A stretch of 37,094 nucleotides of DNA from IMG/VR virus record IMGVR_UViG_3300034418_003885, positions 1 to 37,094 of that record; one strand, written 5' to 3'. Numbering within the stretch: the first letter of the stretch is position 1; the number at the start of each line of letters is the position of its first letter. Below the pieces are notes generated by a model. That model did no database searches and was not told the origin of the DNA. It saw nothing but the letters and a program-made list of their open reading frames with translations. A program made the translations under genes and the position numbers. This document shows positions 21,669-30,023 of the stretch, piece after piece. This DNA comes from a virus.

Positions 21669-22633
21669 TACTTTCCTCCTAGTAACCGCAACACACGGAA
21701 CGTATTGCTGGTCTGATACTGACTATACAGATCGGGATGTTCCGACGCAAATCTTTTTTGATCGAACCCTGAACGTGACTGCTGTTTCCAGGTGACCGCA
21801 AGGTTCCCGCCGATAGTGCCAGCAGTAGAACCATCCAATGCCAACCCAAGTTCGGCTTTCAGTTCGTCCTCGCGTGCCAACACATCTTTCTTCTCTGCCT
21901 GCACCACACGCAACTGAGAAATCAACGCTTCATATTCGTCAATCTCACGGGACTCTTCATCTACCGGCAACGCTTTAGCGATGTCCTCATAGGTGTGTTC
22001 CCATTCGTCAGGGATAATGCCAGTTGCGATATGCCGACAGAAATCTGACACACGGCCAACATGCTTACCGATGATGCTGCCTTCCATCTTTTGCGTGTAC
22101 AAATGCAGGTCAAGGGTGCTGTCAAAAATACCCCACAACACTTCATCAACACCTGCACAAGCAGCTTGATGCACCCCTTGCCAAAACCAGTAGGCAGGTA
22201 ACGGACCGTACCCGTCGATGTCTGCGTGCGGGTCCCATACTTTGCCGTACGTTTTGATTTCAACAACACGATCAGGGTTCTCTTGGTCACCGACAATGCC
22301 ATCCAATGTGGCGATAAGTGACGCACCCCCGCTAACGACGGTGTACATCACTTCAGGTGTGACAACCTGTTCACCAATCTCGTCAGCCACCCACTGCAAA
22401 ATGACTGGTTCAAGACGGTTGCCTCGTTCCATAGCCCTGTTTGTTTCAGTGACCTCAGGTTCAGCAGCAAGTTTCTCTGCCGCTAACGCATACTTTGTTT
22501 TGAACCGATGCTCGCCATGCACAGCAGCAGCTTCACTTGCTGACACGACAGGGTATCCGGTTTCGTCACGGTGACGTAGCCGTAACCATTCGATTGAGCC
22601 ATGCTCAGGTTTAGAAATAGTGCTTCTTCTCAT
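21668..22633 (-). CDS. YqaJ-type recombination exonuclease
   Basis: A 321-residue lambda-exonuclease-fold nuclease. Motifs: SASEAAAVHG (31-40), GNRLEPVI (71-78, E75), TLDGIV (D111), VEIKT (E125, K127) and helix residues Q152 and Q156 in FWQGVHQAA. These are the YqaJ signature residues. Residues 225-275 form a coiled coil, and a C-terminal extension follows. It resects double-strand ends to expose DNA for the annealing protein encoded next. GAAGGAGG lies upstream of the ATG. Confidence 0.9.
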   Translation of the reverse strand: MRRSTISKPEHGSIEWLRLRHRDETGYPVVSASEAAAVHGEHRFKTKYALAAEKLAAEPEVTETNRAMERGNRLEPVILQWVADEIGEQVVTPEVMYTVVSGGASLIATLDGIVGDQENPDRVVEIKTYGKVWDPHADIDGYGPLPAYWFWQGVHQAACAGVDEVLWGIFDSTLDLHLYTQKMEGSIIGKHVGRVSDFCRHIATGIIPDEWEHTYEDIAKALPVDEESREIDEYEALISQLRVVQAEKKDVLAREDELKAELGLALDGSTAGTIGGNLAVTWKQQSRSGFDQKRFASEHPDLYSQYQTSNTFRVLRLLGGK

Positions 22634-22679
22634 GTCCCTCCTTCAGTAGACGCAGATAGTTCTACCAGAAGGGTGTAAC

Positions 22680-22691
22680 AGTTTGCAAACT
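22680..22691. promoter_or_regulatory. 12-bp perfect palindrome upstream of the exonuclease gene
   Basis: AGTTTGCAAACT, self-complementary, in the 56-base gap between 22633 and 22690. Gaps this long are uncommon in this operon, so it may be an operator for the recombination genes. No good promoter was seen beside it. Confidence 0.35.
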
Positions 22692-23004
22692 AAAAGTCTT
22701 CGGACATCCAGTTCACAGGAACATTCATGGCTAACGAGAACACAGCCAAAATGCTTTCCCACGGGATATGAATGATATCGCCCACCACTTCGGGTTCTTT
22801 GGGTTCACCAATGGTGGAACTAACAAGCGTCAGGTGACCTTCTAAACATTTCGGCCACACCCAGCCGCTACTTAGTACATGCACCTCTTCAGGTTTGTAG
22901 GTTGCTGTGTGAGTCCAACTACTATCCCCACCAGCATGAGCATCTTTCCATTGGCACACAACGAGCGGCCAAGTGTTGTCTTCGTCGTCATAGATTTCGC
23001 TCAT
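22690..23004 (-). CDS. Conserved-looking small phage protein, unknown function
   Basis: A 104-residue acidic protein, MSEIYDDEDNTWPLVVCQWKD ..., with the segment CQWKDAHAG and many Trp residues. The end is hydrophobic (IPWESILAVFSLAMNVP). The start overlaps the zinc-ribbon gene stop (ATGA). It resembles small proteins common in actinobacterial phages beside replication genes, but I cannot name a family. Confidence 0.6.
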   Translation of the reverse strand: MSEIYDDEDNTWPLVVCQWKDAHAGGDSSWTHTATYKPEEVHVLSSGWVWPKCLEGHLTLVSSTIGEPKEPEVVGDIIHIPWESILAVFSLAMNVPVNWMSEDF

Positions 23005-23114
23005 TCGTCCTCGCCATCGTACGGTTCACCATGTCTATCACATTCACGGCACCGACGACCCGTGTTCGCAGGCCACACCTCTCCGCAGAGAGGGCAAGTC
23101 AGAAGATTACTCAT
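23001..23114 (-). CDS. 37-residue zinc-ribbon peptide
   Basis: Translation starts MSNLLTCPLCGEVWPANTGR and continues RCRECDRHGEPYDGEDE. Two CxxC pairs form a complete zinc ribbon. The ATG (23114) overlaps the phosphoesterase stop and its own stop overlaps the next ATG, so it is locked into the operon by overlaps on both sides. Probably a nucleic-acid or protein adaptor. Function unknown. Confidence 0.65.
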   Translation of the reverse strand: MSNLLTCPLCGEVWPANTGRRCRECDRHGEPYDGEDE

Positions 23115-24274
23115 CAATCACAAGTGTACAACTTGCCTCTGAACCATGCCTGCCCATCATGGATGGGTATTTGTTCGTAAAAGAAGTTGCCGTCACCTGG
23201 TTGGAATGTGACTACCGCTGCACCTTGTTGCCAATCCTCAAGGCCGTCGCTGAGAATCGGTCTTCCGTCCAAGTCGAGTGATCCCCGTGTTGAAGGAACT
23301 GCGCCGTCCGTTCTTGCGAGCGTGCCAGGGGATGCGGCCATAATAGTTTTGGCTCCGTCCCAGTCTTGTCGGGTACGTTCAGCCCATTCACGCCTGTGGA
23401 TATGCCCGTAAATAACCGAAACTTTCGAGTCGTTGAGATATTTTGTGGCCGTAACGCCGTTCGAATTAACTTTGTTGCCGTGTATGACTTTGAGTTTTTC
23501 GTTGATCCATACAGAGGATGTCGGGTAACCAGGAACAAACTCAACATCATGGTCATCGAAACGACAAAGATAAGGAACGCTGATAACAGGCCAAGAATCA
23601 GGGCTGTTACCCCTCCGTATTCCAAACGCCGCTGACGCGTTGTCCAAGACATAGTTGACGAGCCTTTCTTCGTGGTTTCCAGCGAGCATCTGGATTTCTG
23701 CGTTCGGCGCGCAAGCTCGCAATTCAGCAGCAAGTGTCGCCATCCTGTCAATGGATGCCTGAGTGCTGTCCGCAAATGCGGGACTCAAACGGTATTTGCC
23801 CATCGTCGGAAGATCGAGGTTGTCGCCAACCAAAACAACTTTTTCGGGGTTCAAGTCACGGATCATGGACATGCACAGGCTGATTGCGTCCTCGTCGTGC
23901 GTCGGAATAAGCTCGCCGTGTACGTCCCTGTAGTAGCCGATTTGGATGTCGGGCACAATGACAGCGGTCTGCCATCCTTCGGGCTTTGGAAGCCCTTTCA
24001 CCGGCCTTACAGAGCATTTGACAGGCGCAGCCTGCGACACAGGGTCCCACTGTGGACCATCCTCCCAAGATGGTGACAACTGCACACCAACAAGGTCATG
24101 GATTTCTGCTTCGCCCTCATCGTTTTTTGTCAACGACTGGTACAACGACACACGGGTAATGCGACCCACCTCGTCAACATCAATCCCGTTACGGTCAAGA
24201 AGCGTGGCGATCTTGCCTAACACTTCTTTCTTGGCGGGAGGTGGACCCTCTTGCAAATCTTTAGACAGAGCCAC
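23114..24274 (-). CDS. Calcineurin-like metallophosphoesterase
   Basis: A protein of about 386 residues with all five metal-site blocks. Numbered from the longest start these are DIQ (114-116, Gln in place of the usual His of DxH), GDNLD (155-159), GNHE (204-207), HGN (270-272) and GHIH (295-298). The N-terminal 100 residues include a helix-turn-helix-like segment. Members act as DNA nucleases or nucleotide phosphatases, and beside the exonuclease a nuclease role is attractive. GTG codons at 24289, 24280 and 24274 compete. The last has GGGGAG 7 bases upstream and is preferred. Confidence 0.85.
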   Translation of the reverse strand: MALSKDLQEGPPPAKKEVLGKIATLLDRNGIDVDEVGRITRVSLYQSLTKNDEGEAEIHDLVGVQLSPSWEDGPQWDPVSQAAPVKCSVRPVKGLPKPEGWQTAVIVPDIQIGYYRDVHGELIPTHDEDAISLCMSMIRDLNPEKVVLVGDNLDLPTMGKYRLSPAFADSTQASIDRMATLAAELRACAPNAEIQMLAGNHEERLVNYVLDNASAAFGIRRGNSPDSWPVISVPYLCRFDDHDVEFVPGYPTSSVWINEKLKVIHGNKVNSNGVTATKYLNDSKVSVIYGHIHRREWAERTRQDWDGAKTIMAASPGTLARTDGAVPSTRGSLDLDGRPILSDGLEDWQQGAAVVTFQPGDGNFFYEQIPIHDGQAWFRGKLYTCD

Positions 24275-24527
24275 AAGCACACTCCCCACGGAAATGGGTG
24301 CTTAAAGTTTTAGGACTAACCTTAAACCCGTTGTTGGTCAACGTATTGGCAAGCCAAACCTGAGAAGGTCCATCGCCATACTTTTGACCCGCTGGCCGTT
24401 TCGCAATTATCTCAATTACTTCGTTCAACATTTTTAGGTCTTCGCCCTTGAAATGTTTTCTTGCTCTAGTAACGCAACAAAGGTTAGTGCTAGTTGGTGC
24501 GTTCCTTATGTCGTCCGCTAATCCCAT
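24261..24527 (-). CDS. Putative helix-turn-helix DNA-binding protein
   Basis: An 88-residue protein. Residues 48-80 (GPSQVWLANTLTNNGFKVSPKTLSTHFRG) have the spacing of a helix-turn-helix in which a new operator or DNA end is read. It ends in ECACGSV. AGGAGG lies 7 bases before the ATG. Similar small proteins are common in actinobacterial phages. It may regulate the operon or act with the phosphoesterase it overlaps. Not assigned to a named family. Confidence 0.6.
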   Translation of the reverse strand: MGLADDIRNAPTSTNLCCVTRARKHFKGEDLKMLNEVIEIIAKRPAGQKYGDGPSQVWLANTLTNNGFKVSPKTLSTHFRGECACGSV

Positions 24528-24651
24528 TGGTTTCCTCCTGGTTGAGTTGACTCATCAGGTGAACCAAACGAGAAGCTTCATCTGGTCCACGAGGAACAAC
24601 TCTACTAAGAAACCAGCGGATGTCAAGGATGGTGTGAGAATCTAGCGACAT
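24490..24651 (-). CDS. Possible small protein, unknown function
   Basis: A 53-residue frame beginning MSLDSHTILDIRWFLSRV and ending GRHKERTN, overlapping the next gene by 38 bases. It fills what would otherwise be a 147-base gap. The ribosome site is weak and no family was recognised, so the gene is uncertain. Confidence 0.38.
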   Translation of the reverse strand: MSLDSHTILDIRWFLSRVVPRGPDEASRLVHLMSQLNQEETNGISGRHKERTN

Positions 24652-24674
24652 GGGACTAGAGATTGTACACCAAG

Positions 24675-24872
24675 TCAGTCGTGATGCGCGTGCCAATCCA
24701 TGTGAGAATCTAAACGATTGTCGATCTTGTCAACCTTGCCATCAATCTGTTGCAACAACTCGCTGTTACGGTTGTGGTCACGGTTGTTTTCACGGCGCAT
24801 ACGCTCAATGAGAACGGTGAGAACGCCACCGGGGGCGAGAACCGCCAACACGATTACTGCCCACGTTGGCAC
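24675..24872 (-). CDS. Small membrane protein with coiled coil, lysis-cassette type
   Basis: A 65-residue protein from a GTG start with AAAGG upstream. One membrane helix (about residues 4-22, WAVIVLAVLAPGGVLTVLI) is followed by a basic patch and a coiled coil (SELLQQIDGKVDKIDNRLDSHMDW), ending HAHHD. This layout is typical of membrane proteins found near actinophage endolysin genes, possibly a holin partner or antiholin. Function inferred. Confidence 0.6.
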   Translation of the reverse strand: MPTWAVIVLAVLAPGGVLTVLIERMRRENNRDHNRNSELLQQIDGKVDKIDNRLDSHMDWHAHHD

Positions 24873-24878
24873 AGCAGA

Positions 24879-25094
24879 TCAGCCTTTGAACGCTGACTCG
24901 ACATCTTCGTCGGTCAACTCGCCATCCGCTTTGTAAGCGGCAGCTAACGTCTGTACCGCACCAAGAGCGGCGATAGCACCAGCCATCACAGCGGACTTCC
25001 AAACAGCCACATCAACAATGGCTCCAGCCAACACGTTAGGTACACCGGCTGCTACGAACGTTGCGACAAGTCGCTTTACTACTACTGCGGTCAT
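24879..25094 (-). CDS. Putative holin
   Basis: A 71-residue protein with two probable membrane helices (VKRLVATFVAAGVPNVLAG and SAVMAGAIAALGAVQTLAAAY) and a charged end (KADGELTDEDVESAFKG). Two short helices with an acidic tail are typical of small actinophage holins, which make the membrane lesions that let the endolysin out. It is near the endolysin gene. Any of the three small membrane proteins here could be the true holin. Confidence 0.62.
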   Translation of the reverse strand: MTAVVVKRLVATFVAAGVPNVLAGAIVDVAVWKSAVMAGAIAALGAVQTLAAAYKADGELTDEDVESAFKG

Positions 25095-25096
25095 GT

Positions 25097-25258
25097 TTAA
25101 TCCTCTGGAGGTACGAGTTCTGACAGTACAAAGAATATCACGGAAGCAATAGATATGCCGATTGCGATGTCTCTTGTTTGCCCCGACAACGTGATGATCA
25201 CCAGCAGCAGACCTCCAGCCATTATGAGAGCTTCTAACAGGGTTCTCAGATGTTTCAT
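25097..25258 (-). CDS. Small two-helix membrane protein (holin/antiholin candidate)
   Basis: A 53-residue protein: MKHLRTLLEALIMAGGLLLV, ITLSGQTRDIAIGIS, then IASVIFFVLSELVPPED. Two hydrophobic helices with a short polar loop. The ATG overlaps the stop of the Thr-rich gene (ATGA). The gene ends 3 bases before the start of the 24879-25094 gene. Adjacent two-helix proteins often form a holin/antiholin pair. Confidence 0.58.
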   Translation of the reverse strand: MKHLRTLLEALIMAGGLLLVIITLSGQTRDIAIGISIASVIFFVLSELVPPED

Positions 25259-26418
25259 TTGAGTCTCCTGCGGGACATCACGGTCGGGACACTTCCTATT
25301 ATGACAGATGCGGCGGTCACTGTGCGACGAGTAGCGACATCAACGGTTGAACCAGCAGGCACATAGTCATCATATCCGGGGGTGGAATAGATATTTACTT
25401 GTTCCTCGAACGCCTGTTTCTCTGCGATAGGTGCATCATTTGGTGGCGGTGGCGGGCTTGCAACTGTTGTGGGGACAGTCGTGGTGGGCTGTGTAGTGGT
25501 GGATACAGCCGTCGTCGTGCTTGATGTAGTCGTAGATGGCGAAGAAGTCGTCGTGGGCGCAACTGTTGTCGTCGTGGTCGTCGAAGTTGTGGTTGCTGCG
25601 ACTGTTGTGCTTGTCGTACTTGTAGTCGGCGGGATAGTTGAAGTCGTCGAGGTAGGCGCGACCGTTGTTGTCGATGATGATGTTGTCGTCGGTGACAACG
25701 TAGTAGTCGGCGGGATCGTCGTCGTTGTTGTACTTGACGTAGTAGTGGTCGTTGGGATCGTGGTGGTTGACGGCGATGTAGTGGTCGTTGGGATCGTAGT
25801 GGTGGTGGTAACGGCGGTGGTTGTCGTCGTAGAGGAAGGGACAGTTGTCGGTGCCGGTGCAGGAACCGAGGTGGTGGTTGTCGTGGTAGAAGGCCATGTC
25901 GTTGTCGTAGTCGTACTAGATGTAGTGGTTGTTGTGCTTGTCGTTGTTGTAGTTGTACTAGATGTAGTAGTTGTAGACAAGTTTATCTCAGACAACAGCT
26001 CGTATGTTCCGTCACCCCACTCAGGGGTATTTCCAAGCCCCAACTGCTCAGGGTAATAGCCTGCCCGCAGACGGTAATCACCAGCGTCCAACGTCAAATA
26101 CAGTTTCGCTGACACACACTGGTCTTGATCGTTGAAGTTGCCGTCGTCGTCGTATGCGATCAGCGTGTCTTTGCCGTCATACAGCCACAGATACGGGTCA
26201 ACAGTCGCAGACTCACAGGGCTGATTGCTGTTGCCGTAAATCACGACGAGGCTTTGCTCGTCAACCGTGAAAAAGATGTCGGTTTCTTCAGTGATTGTCA
26301 CCGAGTCCGCAAACGCAGACAACGGAGCGAACACAGCGACGACAAACAATGAAGCCAGAGCAAGCTGGCTGCAAGTAAGAAGGCCACGGCGCACCGTCAG
26401 CCAAACATGCAACCCCAA
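25255..26418 (-). CDS. Secreted Thr-rich (mucin-like) surface protein
   Basis: A 387-residue protein. A signal peptide occupies residues 1-38 (LALASLFVVAVFAPLSAFA). Residues 39-145 form a beta domain resembling pre-peptidase C-terminal (PPC) domains (DPYLWLYDGKDTLIAYDDDG, LDAGDYRLRAGYYP). Residues 148-325 are almost only Thr, Ser, Pro and Val. A 60-residue end closes with a weakly hydrophobic stretch and RRRLK. It looks like a cell-surface protein of the host. It starts inside the endolysin gene end, so it is co-expressed at lysis. It might be an outer-layer binding or spacer protein. No catalytic motif was seen. Confidence 0.72.
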   Translation of the reverse strand: MGLHVWLTVRRGLLTCSQLALASLFVVAVFAPLSAFADSVTITEETDIFFTVDEQSLVVIYGNSNQPCESATVDPYLWLYDGKDTLIAYDDDGNFNDQDQCVSAKLYLTLDAGDYRLRAGYYPEQLGLGNTPEWGDGTYELLSEINLSTTTTSSTTTTTTSTTTTTSSTTTTTTWPSTTTTTTSVPAPAPTTVPSSTTTTTAVTTTTTIPTTTTSPSTTTIPTTTTTSSTTTTTIPPTTTLSPTTTSSSTTTVAPTSTTSTIPPTTSTTSTTVAATTTSTTTTTTVAPTTTSSPSTTTSSTTTAVSTTTQPTTTVPTTVASPPPPPNDAPIAEKQAFEEQVNIYSTPGYDDYVPAGSTVDVATRRTVTAASVIIGSVPTVMSRRRLK

Positions 26419-27122
26419 GTTTTAGGACCAACGATCCCGTCACTTGGACCGCAACATGCGGTGTTGTCAGCCTGCCATGCTTTCACGGACTTCTCTGTTT
26501 TGGGACCGAAGTCGCCATCAACATAGGCACCGACTTTTTCCTGTACGAGTTTCACGTCGTCACCCTTTGAGCCTTTACGCAACGACTTGCCAGGATACGC
26601 AGGAGCAGCAGCTTTCTTTGCGACTGGTTTGCGGGCAGGCTTCTTGTTGCCCAACAGTTCAGCCATCTTCTGCTCGTAATAGTCAGGGTCATCTGCATAC
26701 TTATTTGAAATTTCAATATGCACCCAATCGCCGCCAGGTGAACCAGAGAACGCCTTCCGGTCGTACACTCTCCATGCGTCACGGTCACACATCCAGCCAC
26801 GGCCATGTGGCTTCGGGTAGTAATCAAACACGGCCTCAATCTGTAGGTCAGAAGCATGTTGAACGCAGAAGTCCATCAGTTTGACGGCATCCTCATACTT
26901 GCCGGAACCCTTGTACGGTGCGCCACGCCAAGAAAGGTCACTGGCGCGGCCGGTCGAATGAACACTTAAATTGGAGGCCGACTTGCCACGCTTCGCTCGA
27001 ACACCGTAGGTGCCGTTGTTCCACAAACCGAACTCGGCTTCAAGAAGGTCAACAAGTTTTTCTAAACCTGCTCGCTTACGCTTTGCGGTTTTGTCGTATC
27101 CGGTGTATCTACGTTTTGCCAT
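26397..27122 (-). CDS. Endolysin: M15-like peptidase with peptidoglycan-binding domain
   Basis: A 241-residue protein. The N-terminal domain (1-150) has the zinc-peptidase pattern of D-Ala/L-Ala endopeptidases: H55 and D62 in VHSTGRASDLSW, and H135 in DWVHIEISN. A Lys/Pro/Ala linker follows (GNKKPARKPVAKKAAAPA). The C-terminal domain (175-241; LRKGSKGDDVKLVQEKVG, VDGDFGPKTEKSVKAWQ, GIVGPKTWG) is a PG_binding_1 repeat. It cuts peptide stems of host peptidoglycan after holin action. No signal peptide, so release depends on a holin. Confidence 0.88.
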   Translation of the reverse strand: MAKRRYTGYDKTAKRKRAGLEKLVDLLEAEFGLWNNGTYGVRAKRGKSASNLSVHSTGRASDLSWRGAPYKGSGKYEDAVKLMDFCVQHASDLQIEAVFDYYPKPHGRGWMCDRDAWRVYDRKAFSGSPGGDWVHIEISNKYADDPDYYEQKMAELLGNKKPARKPVAKKAAAPAYPGKSLRKGSKGDDVKLVQEKVGAYVDGDFGPKTEKSVKAWQADNTACCGPSDGIVGPKTWGCMFG

Positions 27123-27190
27123 CAGTGTGCCTTTATTTGGAAGTTGATTGCGAGGTGCGGGTTGACGATGCTAGACATGAGATGAATCAC
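27122..27190 (-). CDS. Possible 22-residue coupling peptide
   Basis: GTG within ATCGTGA overlaps the stop of the fibre gene. The frame reads VIHLMSSIVNPHLAINFQ and IKAH, and its TGA overlaps the endolysin ATG. It would carry ribosomes across a 64-base gap. The same GTGA overlap occurs at many real genes here, but 22 codons is too short to judge. Confidence 0.28.
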   Translation of the reverse strand: MIHLMSSIVNPHLAINFQIKAH

Positions 27191-28161
27191 GATGGCCCAA
27201 GATCAACAATGTAAGCGACACCCGAAGCCGTAAAACCGCCTGTGCTTCCGTCGTTCCACAATTCGTAAGTCGTGTTTGACGATTGCACATACATCCGAAC
27301 TGTTCCAGAACCAAAAACATCAATTTCGTTAGTTTTGTCGGTACGAATCAAAGTCCCTGCGCCGCTCTTTCTTACTTCCCATTGGGTCACATCGTCGGCT
27401 TCGACAACAATCATCATAAGACGGTTAGTCGCTGTAACCGTTACAGAATCTCTCAAAGCGTCCGATGTATAACTACCGCTTGCCGACAAGTTACCCACAA
27501 TTCCCTGCGGGAACTTCAACTGCACAACGCTATCTAAATTGTCGTACTCAACTGCCCCAGCAGCAATTTCTGTAGTGCCAACAGCACCAGCATCAATCTT
27601 TTCGTTTGTCACCGCATCATTAGCAAGCTCTGTAGTGCCAACAGCACCAGTAGCAATCTTTGCGTTCGTCACAGCATCATTAGTAATATTCGCAGTATTA
27701 ACCTTACCCCACGCCAAACCAGACGACGCAGAAGCATCAGCAATCAACACCGTGTCATCAGAACCAACCGCCAAACGAGCAAACGTAGACGCACCATGCG
27801 AAACAATGTCACCCTTTGCTTCCCACATCGAAGCCAGCTCGTTAGCCTCGTCAGCATCCACCGCGGTAAACACCGGATACACCGTCGCACCAGAACCATG
27901 CGTCACCGCAGACGTACCGTCCAAACCACGAACAACATCAGACGAAATGTTTAACGTCGTATCACCCGCGTTAGTCCGAGTAACCAGTATCTTTTCTTCA
28001 GAAGCAGTACCAGGAGACAACACCACATAAAACGGGTCAGCACCATACGGCCAATTCGTAGCTGATTCAACAGTGAAACTGTTTGTGCCAGACGCGTTGA
28101 TATCTGATTGGGTAATCGTAGAAACCGAAGCCCCTGTATACGATCTGCGTGTCTTAGCCAT
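27187..28161 (-). CDS. Tail fibre / tail tip protein
   Basis: A 324-residue protein. The N-terminal domain (residues 20-105) is beta-rich. Residues about 150-210 consist of repeats of the type NDAVTNAKIATGAVGTTEL, a motif that in phage fibres forms a trimeric shaft. The C-terminal 110 residues are a beta domain, probably the receptor-binding tip. GGAGTAACT precedes the ATG. It lies after the nozzle-like protein, consistent with a tail-tip part. It shares no sequence with the three-fibre cluster at 33-36 kb. Confidence 0.75.
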   Translation of the reverse strand: MAKTRRSYTGASVSTITQSDINASGTNSFTVESATNWPYGADPFYVVLSPGTASEEKILVTRTNAGDTTLNISSDVVRGLDGTSAVTHGSGATVYPVFTAVDADEANELASMWEAKGDIVSHGASTFARLAVGSDDTVLIADASASSGLAWGKVNTANITNDAVTNAKIATGAVGTTELANDAVTNEKIDAGAVGTTEIAAGAVEYDNLDSVVQLKFPQGIVGNLSASGSYTSDALRDSVTVTATNRLMMIVVEADDVTQWEVRKSGAGTLIRTDKTNEIDVFGSGTVRMYVQSSNTTYELWNDGSTGGFTASGVAYIVDLGPS

Positions 28162-28163
28162 AG

Positions 28164-30017
28164 TTACTCCACAAGCGACCGCAACGTCACCGTTGCAGTA
28201 CCATCAAAAATATAGTCGTCGTTAGGTTGATCGACAGGAACCCATTCTACACTCTCAACAATAGTTTTGTAGACTGACGTGCCTGTTTGGTATTGGATAA
28301 CACGAGGATTATGGATAAGATCCCGCAGCTTGTTCAACTCAAACTCAACATCCACGTTGTATTCCCGGTTGAAACGGTTGATGCGTTGATGCAACAACAC
28401 CGGCACCTGGAACAACTCGGAACGTGACGGTGCAGGCACAGCTCTAGCCTGCCAACGTGCCAGCACAGGACCCTCAGATGCGGTAACGGTGTCACGGTTC
28501 AACGTGATTTTAAATTTGGCTTGCCGGAACTTTTTATCTAAACCAGACAAAGAAGTTAACGAGCCACCTTGCGCGTTTGCTGTGCCAAGACGCTCATAGT
28601 TGCCGCCGTCATAGGCGTAATCTACGTCAATACTGCCGTTCAACGCCTCATATTCAAGGTCAAAGAACGCCAAAAACTTGGGATCAGGAATACCCCAACG
28701 CCAAGTACCAGTCTCACAGTAACCGGAAGCCATCAGGCTCGCTGTGTCCTCAACCACCACACCAACACCCGACACCGTGAATACCCGTTTCGAGTCAAAC
28801 GTGGCAACACTTTGCACGTCACCCTGACCTTCATACATCAGGTCGGGGGCTGCGGCAGGAACGTTCACGTCAACATAATGTGACAGGTCGATACGGCCAA
28901 GCCCCGTGTAATCCCCCGTGTAATCGGTGACACCAACCCAAACGTATTGTTGGTAGCCGTCAGCACACAGGATCGGGTTTGTTCCTGCGATGGTTTGTCC
29001 GAGGACAAGGTTTGCGTCTGCGTCAGCGGAGGCGTACCGTAAACCTTCGTTGGTGCCGATAAGGATGTACCCCAAATATCCGGCGAGACTGTAAACACGT
29101 TCACCGAACGGCAGTTCAGCTGCAACAACAGGGGTGTCCAACGTGCCATCCGATTGGATGGTCACCTTATAAATCAACGATTTCTGACCGGAATATCCTG
29201 CACAGTAGATAGCGTTCTGACCGGCTGCGAAACCAACCCAACGGAAATTTTCATCAGGATGCGTGTAATCTGCGGGCGGGTTGTTACCGGACGGGTCAAA
29301 CCACAGTTCGCTTGACGTTGTGCTGCTCGCAACTAGCCGTCCTTTAGCGTAACCAACCTTGTCAAACTGGACACCGTACGCTGTTGCTGTACCAGCCAAC
29401 GTGTGCGTACCGCCATCAACCTTTACAATGCCCCGCGTGGAACCAGTACCAGGGAACACGACATACGCGTCACTACCGATACTTTGAATGTCCCGAATCG
29501 TGCCGGGGCCTGTAATCGTTGCCCAAGTAGGTGACGTAGCATACGGATCAGTCGTGTACTTCACATTCGAGCCATCCGTACACCACAGCTCGTCACCAAC
29601 AACAGCCAAAAACAGATTCGTGCCAGACGTAGACAACGACACCTTCACATCGTTCAACAACGTGAGTTCGCCCTCAGTCCAAACATCCACACCCAACGAA
29701 GCCTCAAAACGTTCAACATTACTGTCAGGCAAATCCCCATACTTCTGGTTGAAACCGAAATGCCAAGACGTTTGACCACGCCTCCACAACCCCTGCGGGT
29801 TAATCGCAGCCTCACCAGGGACATCAGACTGGTCAACCGAATCCCTCAACCGTGCCTCAAACGTGCGGGCATACCGGCCAGACGCAGTGTCCAGCATGTA
29901 CGGGCGGCCATCAATAGCGACCGGAAAAATGTGTGGCACCAAATCGGAGGCACCAGAAATACCTGTGTAAAACGACGGTCCACCCGTGAACGGCGTGGTG
30001 TAAGTAATCAGCGACAT
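28164..30017 (-). CDS. Putative tail nozzle (T7 gp12-like) protein
   Basis: A 617-residue, nearly all-beta protein with repeating short strands (GDELWCTDGSNVKYTT, LVASSTTSSELWFDPSG, YLGYILIGTNEGLRYASA), suggesting a propeller. The C-terminal third has a mixed domain with RINRFNREYNVDVEFELNKLRDL. Size, beta content and position directly after the adaptor gene fit the nozzle of T7-like short tails. The match is structural and positional, not a clear sequence motif. Confidence 0.65.
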   Translation of the reverse strand: MSLITYTTPFTGGPSFYTGISGASDLVPHIFPVAIDGRPYMLDTASGRYARTFEARLRDSVDQSDVPGEAAINPQGLWRRGQTSWHFGFNQKYGDLPDSNVERFEASLGVDVWTEGELTLLNDVKVSLSTSGTNLFLAVVGDELWCTDGSNVKYTTDPYATSPTWATITGPGTIRDIQSIGSDAYVVFPGTGSTRGIVKVDGGTHTLAGTATAYGVQFDKVGYAKGRLVASSTTSSELWFDPSGNNPPADYTHPDENFRWVGFAAGQNAIYCAGYSGQKSLIYKVTIQSDGTLDTPVVAAELPFGERVYSLAGYLGYILIGTNEGLRYASADADANLVLGQTIAGTNPILCADGYQQYVWVGVTDYTGDYTGLGRIDLSHYVDVNVPAAAPDLMYEGQGDVQSVATFDSKRVFTVSGVGVVVEDTASLMASGYCETGTWRWGIPDPKFLAFFDLEYEALNGSIDVDYAYDGGNYERLGTANAQGGSLTSLSGLDKKFRQAKFKITLNRDTVTASEGPVLARWQARAVPAPSRSELFQVPVLLHQRINRFNREYNVDVEFELNKLRDLIHNPRVIQYQTGTSVYKTIVESVEWVPVDQPNDDYIFDGTATVTLRSLVE

Positions 30018-30023
30018 CGCCGC

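Noticed and set aside
25436-26056. Open frames on both strands made of Val/Gly or His/Asp runs
   Set aside because: These are shadows of the Thr codon repeats in the secreted protein gene. Low-complexity DNA keeps other frames open without coding.
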